Source: CAWCPR01 sp963797475 (GTDB lineage Bacteria > Chloroflexota > Anaerolineae > Anaerolineales > UBA4823). From it: a stretch of 64,000 bases of DNA. Positions 35,806 to 42,635 of this stretch are shown here, piece after piece (position 1 is the first letter of the stretch; every line of letters starts with the position of its first letter). A program made the translations under genes and the position numbers. Location of the stretch: positions 248,001 through 312,000 of the forward strand of contig CAWCPR010000003.1 in assembly GCA_963797475.1 (NCBI GenBank). The letters are read 5' to 3'. The notes under the pieces were generated by a model. It was not told where the DNA came from and did not search any database. It saw only the letters and a program-made list of their open reading frames with translations.

Positions 35806-37073
35806 GCGCAAGGTCCGGACTCTCCAGGAATAGTCTATTTTCTGACTATGCGCACCTTCCCGAGGTGGGTCCTACTAAACACAAGCTCAAAAGCCTGGCA
35901 TTCTGCCGAAATGATCGGCCTGGACTGGCGTGTTTACTCATTGGAATACTCCTGGTTATTTCGACAGGCTGCCGACCGGAGACGCCGGCACCAACCAGCC
36001 TTCCAGTGATAGAAACTGAGCCCTTCTCTTCCCCAATCCCGCCAGAATTGGGATTGGACAATCCTTTGGGACCCACCCCAACTTCCGTCCTGGTCCCGTC
36101 AAACCCGGCAGTGGTTGCCGGGGATGGACTGCCGTCGGGTGCGCTTGCGACTCCTTCTTCCGACCCGCTGCGCTTTGTCTTCCCGACAGCCAGGCCTGCC
36201 CCTGTTTCAGCCTGGCGTCCCCCCTTATACCCTACACCCTGGGCGCCAACCCCGTACGACCATTTCTATTTCGCCCGCCCCATTGGCGCCGACCAGGTCA
36301 ACTGGCCGCTCGCGGATTACCGCTATGGAGGCGTTTTCTTCGACAATGTCGTCCATACCGGGGTTGACATCCCTGCACCGCGCGGCACGCCAGTTCTGGC
36401 AGCAGGTCCCGGTAAAGTCACCTGGGCGGGATACGGTCTTTACGCCCTGCAAGAGGATCCAAACGATCCCTATGGCCTGGCCGTCGCGATCCGCCACGAT
36501 TTCGGCTACCAGGGGGAAACGCTGTATTCGATTTACGGCCACATGGACCAGATTTTCGTTGCCAAAGGGCAGCACGTGGAAAGCGGAGACGTGATTGGGC
36601 TAGTCGGCGATACTGGAAAAGTCACCGGTGTACACCTGCACTTCGAAGTGCGCATCGGGAAAAACAACTTTTTCGGCTCACGAAATCCCGAATTGTGGAT
36701 GTCGCCTCCCCAGGGCTGGGGCGTGCTGGCAGCGCGCATCATGAGCACGAACGGGGAATTGTTGGAGCGCGTTGATGTCAAGATCCATTCTTATGACACG
36801 AACCAATACTGGGATGTAAAAAGCTACGGGCATGGTAAGCTCAATGAAGATCCCTACTATCACGAAAACCTGGTGATGGGCGACCTTCCGGCCGGAAACT
36901 ATGAAGTCTGGGTGCCCTTCGCCGGCATAATCTATAACCTGGACTTGAAAATCCAGCCGGGGCTGGTAACCTATTTCACCTTTCGAGGCAGAAACGGTTT
37001 TAGAACCGGTTTACCCGCAGAGCCTGGGGCCGATTACACGCCTCCGCCGGCGACTTTGACTTCCATACCTTGA
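35802..37073 (+). CDS. M23-family peptidase lipoprotein
   Basis: LytM/M23-type metallopeptidase lipoprotein of 423 residues. A hydrophobic segment ending LLVISTGC (about residue 52) is a lipobox, preceded by an unusually long 40-residue N-terminus. The start may therefore lie further in. The zinc ligands fit the family: HTGVD (His and Asp) and HLHFEV (second His). YSIYGHMDQIFVAKGQHVESGDVIGLVGDTG is the domain core, abridged here to the conserved GHM and GDTG parts. The last 120 residues look like a beta-sandwich of the carboxypeptidase-regulatory type. It probably acts on cell-wall or surface peptides, although many such proteins only bind. Confidence 0.9.
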   Translation: MSARSGLSRNSLFSDYAHLPEVGPTKHKLKSLAFCRNDRPGLACLLIGILLVISTGCRPETPAPTSLPVIETEPFSSPIPPELGLDNPLGPTPTSVLVPSNPAVVAGDGLPSGALATPSSDPLRFVFPTARPAPVSAWRPPLYPTPWAPTPYDHFYFARPIGADQVNWPLADYRYGGVFFDNVVHTGVDIPAPRGTPVLAAGPGKVTWAGYGLYALQEDPNDPYGLAVAIRHDFGYQGETLYSIYGHMDQIFVAKGQHVESGDVIGLVGDTGKVTGVHLHFEVRIGKNNFFGSRNPELWMSPPQGWGVLAARIMSTNGELLERVDVKIHSYDTNQYWDVKSYGHGKLNEDPYYHENLVMGDLPAGNYEVWVPFAGIIYNLDLKIQPGLVTYFTFRGRNGFRTGLPAEPGADYTPPPATLTSIP

Positions 37074-37097
37074 CAAACAGAACGGATGTGCTATACT
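37070..37097 (+). promoter_or_regulatory. recA promoter
   Basis: TTGACA (37070-37075), a 16-base spacer and TATACT (37092-37097) with TGC extended -10. The spacer holds GAACGGATGTGC (37080-37091), a GAAC-N4-GTxC element resembling an SOS box. Confidence 0.75.
37080..37091. promoter_or_regulatory. Candidate LexA (SOS) box at recA
   Basis: GAAC-GGAT-GTGC has one mismatch to GAAC-N4-GTTC, the Gram-positive-type SOS core. It lies between the -35 and -10 of recA, an ideal place for repression, and matches the element upstream of uvrB. Confidence 0.5.
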
Positions 37098-37186
37098 CAG
37101 TGGGCTTTTACACACTGAATTGGTTTTAATAGAACATAGACCAGCACCTCTTCGAAACGAATATCTTAATCAGGAGTATCGAAAAC

Positions 37187-38276
37187 ATGGCCCGAAGAAG
37201 TTCTTCCTCAAATGAATCCGACGAATCCCGTCAGGTCGCCCTGGACAAAGCCTTGGGGGATATCACCAAGCGCTACGGCGACGGCGCCATCATGCGCCTG
37301 GGTGAAGCGCACCATATGGTCGTCGAATCGATCCCAACTGGCGCGCTTTCTTTAGATATCGCCCTGGGTGTAGGGGGCATCCCGCGCGGCCGGATCACCG
37401 AGATCTATGGCCCCGAGTTCCTCCGGCAAGACCACAATTTGCCAGCACATTATCGCCGAAGCCCAGCGCCTGGGCGGCACCTGCGCCTTCGTGGATATGG
37501 AACACGCCCTGGATCCCGCTTACGCAGCCCGCTGCGGCGTTAACGTCGACAACCTGCTGATTTCCCAACCGGATATGGGCGAGCAGGCACTGGAGATCAC
37601 CGAGACCCTGGTACGCTCCGGAGCCGTGGACATCGTGGTCGTTGATTCGGTCGCCGCCCTGGTGCCTCGGGCAGAGATCGAAGGCGACATGGGCGACTCG
37701 CCCATGGGTATGCAGGCCCGGTTAATGTCGCAAGCGTTACGCAAGCTCTCTGGGGCGATCAAGCAAACCAACACTGCAGTCGTTTTTACCAACCAGCTTC
37801 GCCAGAAGATTGGCGTGATGTTCGGGAACCCGGAAACCACCACCGGCGGTATGGCTTTGAAATTCTACGCCTCCGTTCGCCTGGACGTACGCCGGATTCA
37901 ATCCATTAAACTCGGTTCGGAGATCATCGGCAGCCGGACGCGGGTGCGCGTGGTGAAAAACAAGGTTGCGCCGCCCTTCCGCACCGCCGAATTCGACATC
38001 ATGTACAATGAAGGCATCTCCAAAGCCGGTGACTTGATCGACCTGGCAGTAAGCCTGGATATCATCTCCAAGCGCGGCTCATTTTATTCCTATGGGGATG
38101 TTCGTCTGGGCCAGGGACGCGAGAACTCTAAAGATTTTCTCAGGCAGAACGCCGACCTCGCAGAAGAGGTCGAACTCGCGATCCGCCAGCAGTCGCTCAA
38201 TGGACAGGTTCCGAGTGGTTACAGCGGCGGGGACGATGGCGCCGAAGAGGGCGAGCTGGAAGACAGCGAATTGTAA
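37187..38276 (+). CDS. recA: Recombinase RecA, frameshifted in Walker A
   Basis: RecA catalyses strand exchange and triggers LexA self-cleavage. The gene is readable in two frames. From ATG 37187 (RBS CAGGAG) it runs through QVALDKALGDITKRYGDGAIM to GRITEIYGPE. An extra T at 37418/37419 then shifts the frame just where GPESSGKTT should be read. The second frame continues SSGKTTICQHIIAEAQ, then VVDSVAALVPRAEIEG and NQLRQKIGVMFGNPETT, to an acidic tail ending at 38276. Removing one base gives about 362 residues, a normal length. An assembly or sequencing error is the most likely cause, since recA is rarely lost. Confidence 0.9.
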
Positions 38277-38314
38277 CCCGGCAGAGCCTCATCCGGCACG
38301 GTGGCACAAGTGCA

Positions 38315-38899
38315 ATGACAAGGGAATTTTCTGGAGTCGGCAGAGGCGCAGCGCTGCTGCAGTTATTTTTTGTGATAGGGTTCGGCGCAGCTCTGGCGGC
38401 TTGTACGGGCGCCGGTCCTTCCCCGGCGGACAACGATACTCTCTACAAGCCGCCAGCAGCAGCCGTTACCAGCACTTCCCTGCCAACTGCGCCGCCAAGC
38501 CCATCCGCCGCATCGAATCCAGCATTCCATCCCTCGCCAACCCCGGCCTGTATCAATAATCTCAGCTTTATCGAGGATCTTTCTATCCCAGATGGCACAC
38601 AGGTTACTCCGGGGGAAGTTATCGACAAGCGCTGGCAAGTGGAAAATTCCGGCACCTGCAATTGGGATGATACCTATCACCTGCAATTAATCGCCGGGCC
38701 GGACCTGGACGCCCCCCCAGAGCAGGCGCTTTACCCGGCGCGCAGCGGCACCCAGGCGCCAATCCGTATCCTCTTCACTGCCCCAAACGATCCGGGGACC
38801 TACCGGAGCGCCTGGCAGGCTTATGACCCTCAAGGGGGAACTTTTGGGGACCCATTCTTCATCGAAGTCGTAGTCGTCGCTGGGGCTGCAAACCCATAA
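38315..38899 (+). CDS. Lipoprotein with NBR1-type Ig-like domain
   Basis: Secreted lipoprotein of 194 residues. The signal peptide ends in LAAC (about residue 30). A Pro/Ser/Thr/Ala-rich linker follows to about 75. The mature domain reads SIPDGTQVTPGEVIDKRWQV, then ENSGTCNWDDTYHLQL and NDPGTYRSAWQAYDP. That is the pattern of the NBR1 central (Ig-like) domain, which occurs in many Chloroflexota secreted proteins. Cys pairs (ACINN and GTCNW) could form a disulfide. The function is unknown; cell-surface adhesion or binding is a guess. It is followed by a strong terminator. Confidence 0.82.
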   Translation: MTREFSGVGRGAALLQLFFVIGFGAALAACTGAGPSPADNDTLYKPPAAAVTSTSLPTAPPSPSAASNPAFHPSPTPACINNLSFIEDLSIPDGTQVTPGEVIDKRWQVENSGTCNWDDTYHLQLIAGPDLDAPPEQALYPARSGTQAPIRILFTAPNDPGTYRSAWQAYDPQGGTFGDPFFIEVVVVAGAANP

Positions 38900-38900
38900 T

Positions 38901-38931
38901 AAAAACCGCCGGTATGAAGCCGGCGGTTTTT
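38901..38931. terminator. Bidirectional terminator between NBR1 lipoprotein gene and ahcY
   Basis: Perfect 12-bp stem AAAAACCGCCGG / CCGGCGGTTTTT with a 7-base loop. It serves the plus-strand lipoprotein gene and the converging minus-strand ahcY. Confidence 0.92.
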
Positions 38932-38955
38932 ATATTTTGGTACAGGATACCGGGC

Positions 38956-40215
38956 TTAAGTGCCCTCCTGCCATGAATTCAGGTAGGCAACTTGCTCGGA
39001 GGTGAGCGCGTCAATCGAGATACCCATCCCTTCGAGTTTCAAACGGGCGATCTCGCGGTCGATATCCCCTGGCACGCTGTAGACCTTATTTTCCAAAATG
39101 CCGGCATTTTTCAGCATATATTCTGCGCTGAGCGCTTGATTAGCGAAAGACATATCCATCACGCTGGCAGGATGGCCTTCGGCGGCTGCCAGGTTTATCA
39201 ACCGGCCTTCGCCCAGGATGTGGATACGGCGTCCATCCGCCAGATCGTACTGCTCCACAAATGGCCGCACCAGGCGTTTTTCCTGGGACAACGCTTCCAG
39301 GGCAGGGATATTGATCTCGACATTGAAATGGCCGGAGTTGGCTATGATGGCGCCGTCTTTCATGAGCTCAAAGTGATTGCGGTCGATCACGTTAATATCG
39401 CCGGTGAGGGTAACGAAGATATCTCCAATTTTTGCGGCCTCGTCCATCGGCATGACGCGAAAGCCATCCATCACGGCTTCCAGGGCCGGCAGCGGGTTGA
39501 CTTCGGTGACGACTACATTAGAACCCATACCGCGGGCGCGCATCGCCAGGCCGCGCCCACACCAGCCATAACCTGCCACTACGAACGTTTTTCCGGCCAA
39601 AAGAATATTCGTTGCGCGTACGATCCCATCAATCGTCGATTGACCGGTGCCGTAACGGTTATCAAAGAAGTGCTTGGTCATGGCATCATTCACGGCGAGT
39701 ACGGGGAATTTGAGCGCGCCGTCCGCAGCCATCGCCCGCAGCCGGATCACGCCGGTGGTGGTTTCTTCGGTGCCGCCGATCACTCCTGGCAGCAGCTCAC
39801 GGCGGTCTTTGTGCAGGGTGCCAACCAGGTCAGCGCCATCGTCCATGGTCATTTGAGGCTTGTGATCCAATGCAGCGTTGATATGGCGGTAGTAGACTGT
39901 ATTGCTCTCGCCTTTAATTGCATAAACCGGGATCTCGAAATGCGTCACCAGGGATGCAGCGACATCGTCCTGGGTCGAAAGTGGGTTCGAGGCGGTCAAA
40001 ACGACATCCGCGCCGCCTTCGTGCAGCGTTTGCATTAAGTTAGCGGTCTCGGTCGTCACGTGCAAACAAGCAGAAATCCGCAGTCCCTGCAAAGGTCGCT
40101 CTTTAGCAAAGCGTTCGCGGATTAAACGCAGCACAGGCATTTCTCGTTCGGCCCATTCAATGCGCCGGCGACCTCCTTCAGCCAGTTTTGAATCTTTGAT
40201 ATCATAATTTTCCAT
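38956..40215 (-). CDS. ahcY: S-adenosylhomocysteine hydrolase
   Basis: NAD-dependent hydrolase of 419 residues that splits S-adenosylhomocysteine into adenosine and homocysteine. Its length suits the shorter archaeal/thermophile type. Visible segments are HVTTETANLMQTL, EETTTGVIRLRAM, VLAVNDAMTKHFFDNRYGTG, the NAD-binding AGYGWCGRGLAMRARGMG, NSGHFNVEI and the C-terminal EGHPASVMDMSFANQA. ATG 40215 has GGAG upstream. A terminator separates it from the PfkB kinase gene, so it probably has its own promoter. With the kinase (adenosine removal) and mtnA it suits a methylation by-product salvage cluster. Confidence 0.96.
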   Translation of the reverse strand: MENYDIKDSKLAEGGRRRIEWAEREMPVLRLIRERFAKERPLQGLRISACLHVTTETANLMQTLHEGGADVVLTASNPLSTQDDVAASLVTHFEIPVYAIKGESNTVYYRHINAALDHKPQMTMDDGADLVGTLHKDRRELLPGVIGGTEETTTGVIRLRAMAADGALKFPVLAVNDAMTKHFFDNRYGTGQSTIDGIVRATNILLAGKTFVVAGYGWCGRGLAMRARGMGSNVVVTEVNPLPALEAVMDGFRVMPMDEAAKIGDIFVTLTGDINVIDRNHFELMKDGAIIANSGHFNVEINIPALEALSQEKRLVRPFVEQYDLADGRRIHILGEGRLINLAAAEGHPASVMDMSFANQALSAEYMLKNAGILENKVYSVPGDIDREIARLKLEGMGISIDALTSEQVAYLNSWQEGT

Positions 40216-40257
40216 TTGTCATCTCCATCACACAAATTTTATCCCTCATGGTTTATC

Positions 40258-40301
40258 CGTACAAACAGCGCTGACGGAAGTCCAGCCCGAACCTCTGTAC
40301 G
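40258..40301 (-). other. Hairpin element ahead of ahcY
   Basis: A 44-base element closed by CGTACA / TGTACG lies between the pfkB terminator and the ahcY start. Inside is a small GCTG / CAGC pairing. It does not match an S-adenosylhomocysteine or S-box riboswitch that I can recognise. Confidence 0.3.
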
Positions 40302-40340
40302 AAAAATCTGCACGGAGACTCCGCACGGAGACTCCGCAGC
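40302..40340 (-). terminator. Terminator after PfkB kinase gene, built of a duplicated palindrome
   Basis: On the minus strand two tandem copies of CGGAGTCTCCG fold into a long imperfect hairpin flanked by CTG / CAG and followed by ATTTTT. It starts a few bases after the pfkB stop. Confidence 0.7.
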
Positions 40341-40343
40341 GAT

Positions 40344-41324
40344 TCAAGCGTCATTTAGCAAAAAGCTCAACATCTCCTGGCCATCAAAATTCTGCCTGTA
40401 ACGCTCGATGAATTCTTCGTGGGTAAAGGAATGCCCCTGGGGGCCGCGCTGTTCCAGGCAATAGGTGGCAGTCAATACACCCATACGCCCGCAGGTTACC
40501 CAATCCAGGCGTTGGGAGAACCCGGCCAGGAAACCGCCGCGAAAGGCATCGCCCACTCCGGTAGGATCCAGGATACGCACCGGGGGCACGATCGGCACTT
40601 GCACCTCTTCGCCATCCGCGTAGATCGTCGCGCCGTCTTTTCCGCGTGTCACCACCATAAATGTCTGCGCCAGGCTGAGCCCGGAACCCAGGATCTCCTC
40701 AGGTCGCATTCCGGTTATTTTCTGGACGAGCGCATATTCGTAATCGTTCACAAACAAAGCCCGAGATGACTTTATCCCTTTGCGCAGGTCCTCCGCTGAA
40801 AGGCGTACAATCTGCTGGCTGGGATCGTAAATGTAAGGGATCGCCAGTTCCCGGCATTCGGTCACATAGCAGCTCATTGCCAACGGGTCGTTCGGCGAAA
40901 TAACGACCAGGTCAGGGGGGGAATCTTCCAGGTCTCGCAGAGACAACTGAGATGCATAAGCCATCGCCCCGGGGTAAAAACTGGCGATTTGGGCGTTGGC
41001 CCGGTCGATATTTGCGAAGAAAGTGGCCGTATATTCGCCTTCGATCACGCGAGCCCAGGAGGTGTCCACCCCTACGCTTTCAAGCCAGAGACGGTATTCT
41101 TCGAAATCCTCACCCACCGTCGCGAAGAGGCGTGGTCGCTCACCCAGCAGGGCCAGGCTATAGGCGATATTGGGCGCGATGCCGCCCCGCTCCCGGACCA
41201 AGGAATCGACCAGGAAAGAAAGGCTGATCGCATCCAGGCGGTCGGGCAGAAGGTGATCTCGAAAATAACCTGGAAAAGTCATCAGGTAATCAAATGCGAC
41301 CGAACCTGTCAGGACAATATTCAT
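40344..41324 (-). CDS. PfkB-family kinase, probable adenosine/nucleoside kinase
   Basis: Ribokinase-like sugar or nucleoside kinase of 326 residues. GSVAFDYLMTFPG opens the fold, GGIAPNIAYSLALLG is the substrate-binding first PfkB signature and DPTGVGDAFRGGF is the second, with the catalytic Asp in GVGD. The compact length and lid region (EYTATFFANID) resemble prokaryotic adenosine/nucleoside kinases of this family. The neighbours support this: ahcY produces adenosine, and this kinase would remove it as AMP, pulling the hydrolysis forward. A fructose or ribose kinase is the alternative. It lies between mtnA and ahcY on the same strand. Confidence 0.88.
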   Translation of the reverse strand: MNIVLTGSVAFDYLMTFPGYFRDHLLPDRLDAISLSFLVDSLVRERGGIAPNIAYSLALLGERPRLFATVGEDFEEYRLWLESVGVDTSWARVIEGEYTATFFANIDRANAQIASFYPGAMAYASQLSLRDLEDSPPDLVVISPNDPLAMSCYVTECRELAIPYIYDPSQQIVRLSAEDLRKGIKSSRALFVNDYEYALVQKITGMRPEEILGSGLSLAQTFMVVTRGKDGATIYADGEEVQVPIVPPVRILDPTGVGDAFRGGFLAGFSQRLDWVTCGRMGVLTATYCLEQRGPQGHSFTHEEFIERYRQNFDGQEMLSFLLNDA

Positions 41325-41408
41325 TTGGTGAGTTAGCTCCCTTACTCTTTAAATTCCTGCGCTGGGCTTCGCAGCGGGCCGAGCTTCACAACGGGGTCGA
41401 TGCAAAAC

Positions 41409-42470
41409 TTATCCGCCGCCTGGGATTTCGCCCCGTACGGCCCTGGCCAGGTTCTCTTCAAAAGGCGGGTAAACGACGCCATTTTCGGTGACGATAGCCG
41501 TCAACAGGCGGTTTGGCGTAACATCGAATGCCGGGTTGCGGGCTTTCGCGCCGGCGGGCGCCACAGGCTGCCCCCCCACCTCGATTTCCAGAACTTCCCC
41601 TGGAGAACGCTCTTCGATTGGGATCTGGCTGCCATTCGCCAGCGAAAGGTCAACTGTAGAGGTTGGGGCAACTGAGTAGGCTGGAACCTGATTGTCATAT
41701 GCAGCCACTGCCAGCATATAAGTGCCTATCTTATTGGCCACATCGCCGTTGGCCGTAATTCGATCGGCGCCGAAAAACGCCTTTTGAACCTGGCCTGTAC
41801 GAAGAAAATATCCAGCGGCGTTATCGCTGATGATCTCATACGAGATGCCGTACTGCTCGAGCTCCCAGGCGGTCAAACGGGCGCCTTGCAGGCGCGGCCG
41901 GGTTTCATCAACCAGGACGTGGATATGCTTCCCCAGTTCATGAGCCATGCGAATAACACCCAGGGCAGTGCCCCAATCGACCGTCGCCAGGGCGCCGGTG
42001 TTGCAATGGTGGATGATCGTGTCGCGGTCCTCGATCAAGGCGGCGCCATGCCGGGCCATGCGTCGGTTGATGGCGACATCTTCGTCGGCGATTCTCTGCG
42101 CCTCGGCTAATAAAGCCGCCCGCAAATCTGCCGCGCCGCCCTGCACCTGGACGGCGACTTTCAACATGCGTTTCAGCCCCCAAACCAGGTTTGCCGCGGT
42201 TGGGCGGGACGCCTGCAGCACTTCAGCGGCATCTTTCAATTCGGCGCGCAGCGCAGTCGGGCTGGTTGCCGACGATTGCTGGGCGGCCAGGGCTATTCCG
42301 AAAGCCGCGGTGGCGCCGATTGCAGGGGCTCCGCGCACAACCATGTCGGTGATTGCCTGCGCCAACTGGCGGTAATCACCATAATAAGCTAATCGGAACT
42401 CACCAGGCAGCAGACGCTGGTCAATCAAGCAAACCTGGAAGCGCTCATAATCCCAAGCTACAGTTCTCAT
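41409..42470 (-). CDS. mtnA: S-methyl-5-thioribose-1-phosphate isomerase
   Basis: Methionine-salvage isomerase of 353 residues converting methylthioribose-1-phosphate to methylthioribulose-1-phosphate. MVVRGAPAIGATAAFGIALA, HHCNTGALATVDWGTALGV (active-site Cys), DETRPRLQGARLTAWEL and FFGADRITANGDVANKIGTY (active-site Asp) are conserved landmarks, and it ends in a Gly-rich tail. A GTG at 42482 is possible, but ATG 42470 (MRTVAWDYE) is the family start. There is no ribosome-binding site of note. A terminator-like hairpin ends 14 bases before this ATG, so expression may be set by attenuation. Some family members act on 5-deoxyribose-1-phosphate. Confidence 0.95.
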   Translation of the reverse strand: MRTVAWDYERFQVCLIDQRLLPGEFRLAYYGDYRQLAQAITDMVVRGAPAIGATAAFGIALAAQQSSATSPTALRAELKDAAEVLQASRPTAANLVWGLKRMLKVAVQVQGGAADLRAALLAEAQRIADEDVAINRRMARHGAALIEDRDTIIHHCNTGALATVDWGTALGVIRMAHELGKHIHVLVDETRPRLQGARLTAWELEQYGISYEIISDNAAGYFLRTGQVQKAFFGADRITANGDVANKIGTYMLAVAAYDNQVPAYSVAPTSTVDLSLANGSQIPIEERSPGEVLEIEVGGQPVAPAGAKARNPAFDVTPNRLLTAIVTENGVVYPPFEENLARAVRGEIPGGG

Positions 42471-42484
42471 CTCTATACACACAC

Positions 42485-42508
42485 AAAAAACGCCCTCTTT
42501 GGAGAGCG
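42485..42508 (-). terminator. Terminator-like hairpin in mtnA leader (candidate attenuator)
   Basis: In minus-strand RNA, CGCTCTC pairs with GAGGGCG (one G-U) around CAAA and is followed by six T. The G-U pair would be a C-A mismatch in the opposite RNA, so the hairpin belongs to the mtnA strand. Upstream TTCTTTG can pair with CAAAGAG and open it. Confidence 0.65.
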
Positions 42509-42539
42509 TAGCGGCAAAGAACGCAGTAAAACCGGACAG

Positions 42540-42568
42540 AGTTTAACATGCAAACTCGTCTTTGTCAA
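42540..42568 (-). promoter_or_regulatory. mtnA promoter
   Basis: Minus-strand TTGACA (42563-42568), a 17-base spacer and TAAACT (42540-42545) with TGT before it. Predicts a leader of about 63 bases that contains the terminator-like hairpin. Confidence 0.75.
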
Positions 42569-42599
42569 AGCTTTAGCCCGGCGGGCATCCGGACAAACA

Positions 42600-42628
42600 T
42601 TGACATCCAACATAGCCTCGATTATAGT
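42600..42628 (+). promoter_or_regulatory. Lytic transglycosylase gene promoter (leaderless)
   Basis: TTGACA (42600-42605), a 17-base spacer and TATAGT (42623-42628). Only seven bases separate the -10 from the ATG, so transcription should start at or next to the start codon. Confidence 0.75.
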
Positions 42629-42635
42629 CGCCAGT

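Noticed and set aside
37140..37180. TTCG-AAA-CGAA palindrome in the recA leader as SOS box
   Set aside because: Short and without GAAC/GTTC spacing; the element within the promoter spacer is a better candidate.
37187..38276. Intein or programmed frameshift in recA
   Set aside because: Both halves abut without inserted residues; only one extra base separates them and no slippery sequence or intein blocks are present.
38992..40038. Plus-strand open frame of 348 codons
   Set aside because: It lies antisense to ahcY, a well supported gene; the translation has no family features.
40216..40343. SAM or SAH riboswitch upstream of ahcY
   Set aside because: No recognisable S-box, SAM-II or SAH core; the hairpin lies after the terminator of the previous gene and is too short.
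42471..42540. S-box riboswitch in the mtnA leader
   Set aside because: The predicted leader is only about 63 bases, too short for the four-way junction of an S-box.
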